From Bacillota bacterium (lineage in GTDB: Bacteria; Bacillota; Clostridia; Clostridiales; Clostridiaceae), in contig JAUZPI010000063.1 of NCBI GenBank assembly GCA_030706015.1, positions 1 through 25,301 of the forward strand: a stretch of 25,301 nucleotides of DNA. Reading direction: 5' to 3'. Below are positions 5,537-12,079 of the stretch, in pieces. Both the position numbers and the translations under genes were made by a program. How positions within the stretch are numbered: the first letter of the stretch is position 1; each line of letters begins with the position of its first letter. Under the pieces are notes generated by a model, which ran no database searches, had not been told where the DNA came from, and saw only the letters and a list, made by a program, of their open reading frames with translations.

Positions 5537-5950
5537 ATGGGGGTTTGTGAGATTATAGAATTAGCACATAGTATTAAAAGCAACTATGGAAATGATCCTT
5601 TTTATCTTTGTTCACTGGTTGATATTATAGTATTGAAAACTGATTTAAACCCAAATATATATCCTGCATATACAACAAATGTGAATGGATATCCAATAAT
5701 AACAATAAATAGGCGTTTCTCTTATAAGTCGCAAAAAATATTATGCGCTCATGAACTTGGGCATGCTATCCTACATAAAGATAATTACTATAATGGATTT
5801 GGTGATAATGATATATATAAAGAGTATGAAGCTAATCTATTTGCAGTTTCTCTGCTATTCGATAAGAGTGCTTTCAATTTAGGTCTTGAAGATATGAGTA
5901 ACTATGAACTTCAAAACATATTAGAAGATAATTTGAAAATTCTATATTAG
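5537..5950 (+). CDS. ImmA/IrrE-family metallopeptidase (anti-repressor)
   Basis: 137 residues. The zinc site is clear: HELGH at 72-76 (HExxH) and Glu98 in KEYEANLFAVSLL as the third ligand. ImmA-type enzymes cleave the ImmR-type repressor to trigger induction of ICEBs1 and related phages. The gene follows the repressor by 20 bp, with AGGAGG 8 bases before its ATG, so the two are one operon. The C-terminal region after the zinc site is short (about 40 residues). Substrate specificity for the neighbouring repressor is inferred from position and family behaviour. Confidence 0.8.
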   Translation: MGVCEIIELAHSIKSNYGNDPFYLCSLVDIIVLKTDLNPNIYPAYTTNVNGYPIITINRRFSYKSQKILCAHELGHAILHKDNYYNGFGDNDIYKEYEANLFAVSLLFDKSAFNLGLEDMSNYELQNILEDNLKILY

Positions 5951-5980
5951 TTTTACATATATAAATTCTAGGAGGTTATT

Positions 5981-7705
5981 ATGAAAGTTGCTATATATTC
6001 TCGTAAATCAAAGTTCAAAGAAGAAGGAGAATCTATTGAAAATCAGATAAATATGTGCATTGATTATGCAAAAACTAGACTTGGTATAGATTCATATGAA
6101 ATATTTGAAGATGAAGGTTTTAGTGGTAAAGATACAAAAAGGCCTAACTTTCAAAAGCTTTTGAAAGATATTAAAGATAAAAAATACACTCATTTTATGT
6201 GTTATAGATTAGATAGAGCTTTTAGAAATGTTGCTGACTACTCTTCACATTTAGAATTATTTAAGAAATATGGTGTTGAATTTATAAGCATTAAAGAGCA
6301 ATTTGATACTACTACTGCAATGGGTAGAGCTATGATGAATGTATCGGCTACCTTTGCGCAGTTAGAGCGCGAAACTACTGCTGAACGTATAAAAGATAAC
6401 CTTAGGGAGTTGTCGAAAACCGGCAGGTGGTTAGGTGGCCCAGCACCTTTAGGTTATAGGTCAATTGAAGTGGAAAATACAGATGGGAAAGGAAAAAATA
6501 GAAAGAAACACATATTGGAACAATATTCAGAAGAGATAGATATAGTTAAAATTGTATTTAATTTATTCATGGAATATAAGAGTTTTCAAAAAGTAAGTAG
6601 AATTCTTGAGAATAATGGAATGTTTAGTAGAACTGGTCAAGTATTCTCTAGACAGCTAGTAAAGCAATTAATTAATAATCCAACTTATGTAATAGCAGAT
6701 GATATAATTATAAAATACTTCAAGGATATAGGAGCTGAAACATATATCTCTAATGAGTTTAATGGTAAAAATGGATTAATGGGATATAATCGAAGAAAAG
6801 AAAATGGCACCTTTTCTGATATTAAAGATTGGATTGTATCTATTGGAGAACACGAAGGTGTAATAAGTAGCGACGTATGGATTAAATCCCAAAACATATC
6901 TAAAGAAATAAATTCTAATAGTAAAGCTAATAGACGAGGTACCGGTCAAGAGGATATTTTATCAGGGTTAGTTGTATGTGATAAATGCAGTAGCGGAATG
7001 GCTCCAAGACAACAAAGTAATAAATTGACTAATGGTGAAGTGGTTAAATATAGATACTATACTTGCAATCTTAAAAGCAGAAACTCATCACGATGTGATA
7101 ATACAGGTCTTGATGCATTTGAAGCAGAAGAGTATGTTGTAAATGAACTTCTTAACACTGAAAACGAGAAAATTATTTCTAACTTAGAAGAAAATAATAA
7201 AAATAAATTTGCTAAGTTATCTAACGAACAATTAATTAAAAATCATAAAGATGCTATTCAAGAAAATGAGAAAACTATTAGTAAACTATTAAAAAAGTTC
7301 GCTTTTGTTGATGAAGATGAAGAATTAATGACACTAATTAAAGATGAAATTAAAGCTTTAAAAAATACAAATTCAAATATACTAGCTGAAATAAAAGCAT
7401 TGGAACTTAAGAATGATCAACTTACATTTTCAAACGAATCAGTAGACGATATCATTTCTCGTTTTGATAACTTTAAGAAGTTTTACAAATTTGCTGAAAC
7501 TTTAGAAGATAAAAAAAGACTGATCCAAAGCGTAGTTAAGTTTATTACATGGAATTGCGATACTAGGATAATCGATATAATATTAGTTGGTTCTAGTAGG
7601 GAGCGTCCCTCGTACAACTTGCATTTAGGTAATAGGAACAGAAGTAACATTGACCTAAATGTAAATACATTATCATTAAAATTAAAGAAGAGAACTAGAC
7701 GTTAA
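5981..7705 (+). CDS. int: Large serine recombinase (phage integrase)
   Basis: 574 residues, typical length. The N-terminal catalytic domain (1-150) has the nucleophile Ser7 in YSRKS, the FSGKDTKRPNFQKLL segment (47-61), YRLDRAFRN (75-83) and the long helix near 120-140 (FAQLERETTAERI). The recombinase domain follows at about 155-310. A zinc ribbon at 333-372 carries Cys333, Cys336, Cys362 and Cys372, then comes a coiled-coil (about 395-475) that governs attP/attB versus attL/attR specificity, and a basic tail. It catalyses phage integration without host factors. It lies 30 bp after the metallopeptidase gene, with AGGAGG before the ATG, so it appears co-transcribed with the repressor. A hairpin overlaps its stop codon. 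Confidence 0.9.
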   Translation: MKVAIYSRKSKFKEEGESIENQINMCIDYAKTRLGIDSYEIFEDEGFSGKDTKRPNFQKLLKDIKDKKYTHFMCYRLDRAFRNVADYSSHLELFKKYGVEFISIKEQFDTTTAMGRAMMNVSATFAQLERETTAERIKDNLRELSKTGRWLGGPAPLGYRSIEVENTDGKGKNRKKHILEQYSEEIDIVKIVFNLFMEYKSFQKVSRILENNGMFSRTGQVFSRQLVKQLINNPTYVIADDIIIKYFKDIGAETYISNEFNGKNGLMGYNRRKENGTFSDIKDWIVSIGEHEGVISSDVWIKSQNISKEINSNSKANRRGTGQEDILSGLVVCDKCSSGMAPRQQSNKLTNGEVVKYRYYTCNLKSRNSSRCDNTGLDAFEAEEYVVNELLNTENEKIISNLEENNKNKFAKLSNEQLIKNHKDAIQENEKTISKLLKKFAFVDEDEELMTLIKDEIKALKNTNSNILAEIKALELKNDQLTFSNESVDDIISRFDNFKKFYKFAETLEDKKRLIQSVVKFITWNCDTRIIDIILVGSSRERPSYNLHLGNRNRSNIDLNVNTLSLKLKKRTRR

Positions 7706-7721
7706 ACCTAGTCCTCTTCTT
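7685..7721. terminator. Bidirectional hairpin between int and the XRE gene
   Basis: A 14-bp stem with one A-C mismatch (7685-7698 with 7708-7721) and a 9-base loop. It includes the stop codons of both converging genes and has T-rich DNA on both sides. It would separate the lysogeny operon from the cargo regulator gene. Confidence 0.6.
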
Positions 7722-8007
7722 ATTTCTTATCTTTTATATATTCATCCAATGCAATCACTGTTGCATTTATATACCTGCTTAACTTTTCATCCTTATGAAA
7801 ATTAGTTCTAATCTCAGTAACTCCACACAAATAATCAAGACTTACATTATAATAGTCTGCTATATTTATAAGTATTTGAATATTAGGTTCTCGTCTTCCA
7901 ACTTCGTAGTTTGCATATGCTTGTCTACTTATTTTTAAACTATCTGCAACATCCTCTTGCTTTATATTATTCTCTTTTCTAAGCAGTTTTAAACGTTCAC
8001 TAAGCAT
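7720..8007 (-). CDS. XRE-family regulator in the accessory segment
   Basis: 95 residues from the ATG at 8007, 9 bases after GAGGTG; a GTG at 8019 overlaps that site and is less likely. Residues 3-65 form a complete helix-turn-helix domain (LSERLKLLRKENNIKQEDVA, then ISRQAYANYEVGRREPN). The remaining 30 residues are a short helix. It lies outside the immunity operon and faces away from the small gene and K+ channel gene, so it may regulate that cassette through the 130-bp shared upstream region. It lacks a peptidase or sensor domain. Confidence 0.75.
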   Translation of the reverse strand: MLSERLKLLRKENNIKQEDVADSLKISRQAYANYEVGRREPNIQILINIADYYNVSLDYLCGVTEIRTNFHKDEKLSRYINATVIALDEYIKDKK

Positions 8008-8138
8008 ATTATTAAACACCTCATGCTAATAATAACAAATTTTTACTTTGAAAAGAAGGAAAATTGTAGCAAGTTGACGAATAGTAGAAAATAGAGATGT
8101 AAAATATTCATTTTGTCACACATTAAGGAGGACCCCAT

Positions 8139-8306
8139 ATGAAATACAAAGGATTAAAATTAATATTCAAAACACTACCAACCATAAAGTATCTATTTGT
8201 TAGATATGGAAATCTACTAGTAGTTTATTTTGGATCTGAAATTACCGAAAAAGAAAAATCTACATTGCTGCATGAGGCTATAAAAAAGACTAGGAATCAA
8301 TCCTAG
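8139..8306 (+). CDS. Small accessory protein, 55 residues
   Basis: The 55-codon frame starts MKYKGLKLIFKTLPTIKYLF and has AAGGAGG 8 bases before its ATG, one of the best ribosome binding sites in the window. The N-terminal 30 residues are basic and hydrophobic (possible membrane-surface helix and VYFG strand). The C-terminal 22 are a polar helix. An intrinsic terminator begins in its last codons. A weak promoter (TTGACG, 18 bases, TGTAAA) lies at 8074-8103. No family recognised; its placement with the K+ channel suggests cargo. Confidence 0.6.
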   Translation: MKYKGLKLIFKTLPTIKYLFVRYGNLLVVYFGSEITEKEKSTLLHEAIKKTRNQS

Positions 8307-8315
8307 TCTTGATTT
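8286..8315 (+). terminator. Intrinsic terminator after the 55-residue gene
   Basis: A perfect 10-bp stem, AAGACTAGGA with TCCTAGTCTT (8286-8295, 8301-8310), a 5-base loop, then GATTTTTA. The stop codon lies inside the stem. It implies that the small gene is its own transcript and that the K+ channel gene has its own promoter. Confidence 0.75.
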
Positions 8316-8380
8316 TTATGGTTAAATCCTACTTTTTGTAGTAAAATATGTAATAAATAATAATTTTGGGAGGTTTTTAA

Positions 8381-9157
8381 ATGAATAATATTAATAAACA
8401 AAAGCTTAAAATATTATATGAAGTGCTTATGGCTATTTTATCGGTTATAGTAGTTATTATATTAATCATAGATTTATCAAACTCTTTAGCTAAAGGTGTT
8501 TTAAGCATTTTTAATATAATTGATAACATTATATTAGTTATATTTATATTTGATTACTTAATAAGATTCTATATTGCCGAGAATAAAGCACAGTTCTTCA
8601 AAAGTAACATTATAGATTTAATTTCAATTATCCCTTTTAATTCAGCTTTTCAAGGTGCCAAAGCATTAAGAATTACTAAATTGTTAAGATTTACTAAATT
8701 ATTTAAAGCTATAAAATTGTTTAGAGTTGCTACATTATTATTTAAATTTAAACACCATATAGATAAATTTATTAAAACAAATAACTTCCATTACATGATT
8801 TACATAACAATTAGTACATTAATAATTAGCACTATAGGGATGCATTATGTTGAAGGCATATCATATAGTAATGCTATTTGGTGGAGTTTTGTTACTATAA
8901 CAACTGTTGGCTATGGTGATATTTCTCCTCATACTCAGCTCGGAAGGATACTCGCTAGTTTATTAATGTTGATTGGAATAGGTTTTGTAAGTATGCTTAC
9001 AGGAACTATTGCTACATTCTTTCTTAATAAAAAATGTACTAGTTATAAAGATCATGTTGTTGAAGATATAAAAAATAAACTAGATGATTTTGAAGAATTA
9101 AGTATTGAAGATATAAACGATATGTATAAAATATTGGTAGCTCTTAAAAAAGAGTAG
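8381..9157 (+). CDS. Voltage-gated-type potassium channel
   Basis: 258 residues with the complete six-helix Kv plan. S1 is about 12-31. S2 is about 44-66, with Asp58 and Arg62 in FIFDYLIRFY. S3 is about 77-86, with Asp79. S4 carries basic residues at exact three-residue spacing: Arg97, Lys100, Arg103, Lys106, Lys109, Lys112, Arg115. S5 is about 137-155. A pore helix ends in the K+ selectivity filter TVGYGD at 175-180, and S6 is about 188-214. A charged C-terminal helix (222-258) may help tetramer assembly. Four subunits would form a depolarisation-gated K+ pore in the cell membrane. GGGAGG stands 7 bases before the ATG. The gene lies between integrase and lysin on the lysogeny strand, so it is probably expressed in the lysogen. 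No sign of decay. Confidence 0.9.
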   Translation: MNNINKQKLKILYEVLMAILSVIVVIILIIDLSNSLAKGVLSIFNIIDNIILVIFIFDYLIRFYIAENKAQFFKSNIIDLISIIPFNSAFQGAKALRITKLLRFTKLFKAIKLFRVATLLFKFKHHIDKFIKTNNFHYMIYITISTLIISTIGMHYVEGISYSNAIWWSFVTITTVGYGDISPHTQLGRILASLLMLIGIGFVSMLTGTIATFFLNKKCTSYKDHVVEDIKNKLDDFEELSIEDINDMYKILVALKKE

Positions 9158-9205
9158 TATAAAATATAATATAGGTGGCAATAATTAAAATATCATTTTA
9201 ACTCC

Positions 9206-9238
9206 AAGGTGACTGACTTTGTGTTGGTTGCCTTTTTT
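9206..9238 (+). terminator. Terminator after the K+ channel gene
   Basis: A 12-bp stem with four G-U pairs (AAGGTGACTGAC at 9206-9217 with GTTGGTTGCCTT at 9223-9234), a 5-base loop and a run of six T. The wobble pairs make it more stable as RNA in this direction than in the other. Confidence 0.65.
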
Positions 9239-9250
9239 AAGCATAAAAAT

Positions 9251-9300
9251 AATTTATATGTACACAATATTAATGTATTAGATTATCATACATATAAATT
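9251..9300. other. Candidate phage attachment site attP
   Basis: Perfect 12-bp outer arms AATTTATATGTA (9251-9262) and TACATATAAATT (9289-9300) lie 26 bp apart. The midpoint is a GT dinucleotide (9275-9276) flanked by a second dyad, TAAT and ATTA. The total of 50 bp, symmetric arms and a non-palindromic central dinucleotide match the form of large-serine-integrase attP sites. It lies between the accessory genes and the lysis operon, where a circular genome must open. The AT-rich composition means chance is not excluded. Confidence 0.4.
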
Positions 9301-9313
9301 CTTCAATTTGCCC

Positions 9314-9359
9314 ATAAAAAATAAGGCTAGCAAGTAGAAATTAATCTACCTACTAGCCT
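9314..9359 (-). terminator. Terminator of the leftward late operon
   Basis: A 15-bp stem with two mismatches (9324-9338 with 9345-9359), a 6-base loop, followed on the minus strand by TTATTTTTTATG. It ends transcription after the lysin gene. Confidence 0.75.
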
Positions 9360-9368
9360 CTATCTTAC

Positions 9369-10574
9369 TTATAGCATTAACTGTCTCCAACTTATTTTTC
9401 CACAAACTCCGTCTGCTACAAGTCCTCTATTGACTTGATATGCTTTTAATGCTTTAGCAGTTAAACTTCCAAAGTCTCCGTCAATCTTGCCACTATAGAA
9501 ACCATATTGTTTTAGTCGCTCCTGGAGTAACTTAACTAATTCTCCGTTTGAACCATATCTAAGCGTAGGTACTTTTGATAATGTTTCACTTCCTACAACA
9601 CCGTCCTGCGTTGCACCTATAAAAGCTTGTACTTTCTTAGTCCAATTACTTTCTAAATTATTATAAAGTGCATTAAATGTTTGTTCTCCAGCCATATAAT
9701 CCACATAGCTCAAATACTTGCCTTGAAAATCTCCAAGTGCCTTATGAGTGCAAGCTCCATAATCACCATCAACTACCAGTGAATACCCGTACTGGTTAAG
9801 TAATGTTTGTAATTCCTTACATCTTGAACCTACATACTCTCTGTACTGCTTGTACTGGTCAAAACTAACTACAGTTGAATAATTTGTAGTATTAGAATTA
9901 AGTACATCAGAAACGCTTGTATTAAGTTCTATAGCGTTTGTGAAAATATCTGCATCGACATAACCTACTCCACTCACTAAGTAATTTTCACTAAACTGAT
10001 GCCCTACTAAATTAGTTCCAGCAGCTACCGTAGGAGTATCAACATAGTAATGGGCTATCCAAAGTTGGTATTTATTAATGAGTTGCTGAGTAAAATAAGT
10101 TCGGCTGAAATATGATCCGGAATAAATAATAATATCTCTGCCGCTTAACTCCTTAAACTTATCACAAAATTGAATTACTCTTTGACTTAACTGCTCTGAA
10201 CTAAAGCACCTCTGATTAGTTTCAATGTCAAGGCAAGGAATTAAATCATAATTGCAACCTTTAATGGAATTATAAAAATATTCTGCTTGGTCGCTTGGAT
10301 CTGTCCACTCTGACATGAAATGATAAAACCCAACCTTTATGCCTACACTCTGAAAATTACTATACTTATCTAAATATCCTCTATCAGTGTAATTTGTCCC
10401 CTCTGTAGTCTTGACATAAGCGTATTTTATGCCACTATCTTTAATAGCTTGATAGTCTGTAATGGTCTGATAATTTGATACATCTATACCATTTCCACTC
10501 TCTATAGATGCGTAACCCACTGTTGGAGTTGCCAATACAAATAATATTAATATTAAACTTACTAATCTTTTCAA
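9369..10574 (-). CDS. GH25 endolysin (muramidase) with signal peptide and peptidoglycan-binding domains
   Basis: 401 residues. Residues 1-22 are a Sec-type signal sequence: basic MKR, a hydrophobic core and a TVGYA-S cleavage-like site. The GH25 lysozyme domain (about 28-215) has GIDVSNYQ with Asp31, the LDIE motif with Asp116 and Glu118, and VDADIF near 206. GH25 enzymes cut the MurNAc-GlcNAc bond. Two peptidoglycan-binding_1-like repeats follow, about 252-305 and 342-400 (VDGDYG and IDGDFG turns). The start is a TTG at 10574, about 10 bases after AGGAG; no better start exists. A signal peptide is unusual for an endolysin with a holin neighbour and implies Sec export, as in the exported phage lysins of Oenococcus. 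The last gene of the late operon. Confidence 0.9.
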   Translation of the reverse strand: MKRLVSLILILFVLATPTVGYASIESGNGIDVSNYQTITDYQAIKDSGIKYAYVKTTEGTNYTDRGYLDKYSNFQSVGIKVGFYHFMSEWTDPSDQAEYFYNSIKGCNYDLIPCLDIETNQRCFSSEQLSQRVIQFCDKFKELSGRDIIIYSGSYFSRTYFTQQLINKYQLWIAHYYVDTPTVAAGTNLVGHQFSENYLVSGVGYVDADIFTNAIELNTSVSDVLNSNTTNYSTVVSFDQYKQYREYVGSRCKELQTLLNQYGYSLVVDGDYGACTHKALGDFQGKYLSYVDYMAGEQTFNALYNNLESNWTKKVQAFIGATQDGVVGSETLSKVPTLRYGSNGELVKLLQERLKQYGFYSGKIDGDFGSLTAKALKAYQVNRGLVADGVCGKISWRQLML

Positions 10575-10589
10575 TTCTTACACGCTCCT

Positions 10590-10630
10590 TTTAAAATAAA
10601 AATAAAAGCCTTAGATTTCTCTAAAGCTTT
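10590..10630 (-). terminator. Partial terminator upstream of the lysin gene
   Basis: An 11-bp stem with one mismatch (10605-10615 with 10620-10630), a 4-base loop, followed on the minus strand by TATTTTTATTTT. It overlaps the end of the Gp49-like gene and may reduce read-through into the lysin gene. Confidence 0.6.
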
Positions 10631-10878
10631 CCTAATTCACATTGAAGTCTATATCCTTCAAGTTCCCATAACTTATTTTTTATTCTTTCTAAACAAATTT
10701 CTTTGCCTAATTTTTCATCATAATTAGCAACATCAACACACGCTAAACTTTCAGTCAATACAAAACCATTTGCTAGTTTAACTGTTACGATTGTGCATTT
10801 GTTAAATATTGTTCTAACATCAATATCTGCTGATTCTAATAGATTATCGATTTGTTCTTGAGTTACTGTATTTTTCAT
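10621..10878 (-). CDS. Gp49-family phage protein
   Basis: 85 residues from the ATG at 10878 (MKNTVTQEQI), supported by AAGGA 7 bases upstream; the earlier in-frame start at 10896 lacks one. Residues 26-80 contain the family pattern CTIVTVKLANGFVLTESLAC, then VDVANYDEKLGKEICLERIK and a WELEGY ending. This is the N4 Gp49/Sf6 Gp66-like family, small proteins widespread in phages with no proven function. Here it sits between holin and lysin, so a role in lysis timing is possible but untested. Confidence 0.75.
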   Translation of the reverse strand: MKNTVTQEQIDNLLESADIDVRTIFNKCTIVTVKLANGFVLTESLACVDVANYDEKLGKEICLERIKNKLWELEGYRLQCELGKL

Positions 10879-10921
10879 TTTAATTCCTTCTTTCATATAA
10901 AAATAAAAAGTAGCCTTTCAA

Positions 10922-11494
10922 CTACCCTTGGACTACACTTTGAACTTGTCCTAATTTGCTTTGTAAATTTTCAATTTGTTGATTGAGTTGAAGATTAGTA
11001 CTAGTCAATTCTGATACTTGGGATTGTAGCTGTGTTGTTTGTTTGACTACTATGTTTTGACTAGCAACTTTCTTTTCATTATCTTCCTTTAAATCGAATA
11101 CTTTAGATTCGACAATATCATCAATCAATGCTGATAGACTATCTGTTATAGGTATATTAAGTTCCTTTAGACTATTAATGATAGTATTCTTAGCTGATTC
11201 TTTTCTTTCAGCTGCCCCTAATTGACTAGATATGTATAATTGTTGTGCTTTTTTAACACCAATTTCAGCATATTTTTCAACTGCAAGTAATACATCAACT
11301 TGAGGTATATTAGGTTCAAAGCTCTTGACTACTTCCAAGCCTGTCTTAACCTCTTGTAATCCTGTTTGAACCTCATTTAAAATCTTAGCTACATTTACAC
11401 CCTTTTTCTTTAGATAGGGTAATATGAAGTATAAATACCCCAATACAAAGGTTATTACTGTTACTAATATTGATATGTTTATAAAATTATTCAT
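10922..11494 (-). CDS. LLH-family phage holin
   Basis: 190 residues. One membrane helix at about 7-28 (ISILVTVITFVLGYLYFILP) is followed by the conserved region at about 68-130 (LLAVEKYAEIGVKKAQQLY, then ITDSLSALIDDIVESKVFD), which fits the LLH holin pattern, as I know it. A C-terminal coiled-coil (145-188, QLQSQVSELTSTNLQLNQQI) is longer than in many family members. Holins open the membrane at lysis; here the lysin may reach the wall by Sec, so this holin may act mainly by collapsing the membrane potential. Its ATG directly abuts the TAA of the gene before it. Confidence 0.75.
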   Translation of the reverse strand: MNNFINISILVTVITFVLGYLYFILPYLKKKGVNVAKILNEVQTGLQEVKTGLEVVKSFEPNIPQVDVLLAVEKYAEIGVKKAQQLYISSQLGAAERKESAKNTIINSLKELNIPITDSLSALIDDIVESKVFDLKEDNEKKVASQNIVVKQTTQLQSQVSELTSTNLQLNQQIENLQSKLGQVQSVVQG

Positions 11495-11788
11495 TTACAT
11501 CTCTTCCTTTCTTTCTATACCATCTATTCTTTTATGAGCTGATTTGACACTTTCCTCAACTCTTATTAGATTTTCTGTTACACTTGCTAGTTGTCTTGCA
11601 TGGTCTTTTATGTCTAGTCTTATATCATCAACACCCTTGCAGATGTATTCTAGTTTTGCTTTTGTATAGGTATCCTCAGATACTTCTTGCTTTACTTCTT
11701 TTTTATTACTTTTGAAATAACTAGCAATCCCTATCAATCCACCAGTAATTCCAAATGCAATTCCTATTATTGTTGATATTTCATTCAT
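11495..11788 (-). CDS. Membrane-anchored coiled-coil protein of the lysis region
   Basis: 97 residues. One membrane helix at about 6-25 (TIIGIAFGITGGLIGIASYF) is followed by a basic stretch and a long coiled-coil (45-95, ending KRIDGIERKEEM). The plan resembles XhlA-like or holin-accessory proteins but with the membrane helix at the N-terminus, so it is not a standard XhlA. AAGGTG precedes the ATG. Coupled to the holin gene by zero spacing. Likely part of the lysis machinery. Confidence 0.6.
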   Translation of the reverse strand: MNEISTIIGIAFGITGGLIGIASYFKSNKKEVKQEVSEDTYTKAKLEYICKGVDDIRLDIKDHARQLASVTENLIRVEESVKSAHKRIDGIERKEEM

Positions 11789-11799
11789 ATTGCACCTTC

Positions 11800-11841
11800 T
11801 TTCTTGTAAAATTAAAAGAGACTAGCTATTGCTAATCTCTT
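11800..11841 (-). terminator. Hairpin terminator before the lysis genes
   Basis: An 11-bp stem with one mismatch (11816-11826 with 11831-11841), a 4-base loop, followed on the minus strand by TTAATTTTACAAG. It would dampen transcription entering the lysis genes. Confidence 0.55.
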
Positions 11842-11856
11842 AAATTATTCATATCT

Positions 11857-12069
11857 CTAAACCCATTCCTCACTATTTAGAATTGAATCTAATTCCGCTG
11901 AAGGATATAGGTAAGTTTGTATATTTGAGTCTTCTAAATAATTGGGAATCAATATGTGTATGAATCTGTCATGTACTATTGCTTTTGTTCCGTCAGTTGA
12001 CTTTCTCCAATCTGTTGTATCAAATCCAAAATTATTAAAATACTCTACACTTGCTATACAGAAATTCAT
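11857..12069 (-). CDS. Hypothetical phage protein between adhesin and lysis genes
   Basis: 70 residues, starting MNFCIASVEYFNNFGFDTTD and including a TKAIVHDRFIHILIPNY segment. Acidic C-terminus ending LNSEEWV. Similar short proteins are common between the fibre and holin genes of clostridial phages, but no role is known to me. GGAGG precedes the ATG. It could be a fibre-assembly or lysis-related factor. Confidence 0.6.
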   Translation of the reverse strand: MNFCIASVEYFNNFGFDTTDWRKSTDGTKAIVHDRFIHILIPNYLEDSNIQTYLYPSAELDSILNSEEWV

Positions 12070-12079
12070 AGTTTGCCTC

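Larger units (their letters stand above)
9158..9368. other. Convergent intergenic region between K+ channel and lysin
   Basis: A 211-bp stretch with no gene. It holds a small AT hairpin (TTAAAAT and ATTTTAA near 9186-9202), a plus-strand terminator, a 50-bp symmetric element and the terminator of the late operon. Each of the last three is listed separately. Confidence 0.6.

Noticed and set aside
7685..7721. Inverted repeat directly after the integrase as attP
   Set aside because: It is better explained as a shared terminator: it contains both stop codons, has T-rich flanks and a 9-base loop, and is shorter than an attP.
8322..8345. CTACTTTTTGTAG dyad before the K+ channel gene as an operator for the nearby XRE protein
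   Set aside because: Arms are only 4 bp, and no matching second copy was found in the XRE gene upstream region beyond a partial TTGTAG.
10896..10935. Weak GTAG/CTAC hairpin after the holin gene as a terminator
   Set aside because: Only a 4-bp stem, though followed by T-rich DNA; not enough to call.
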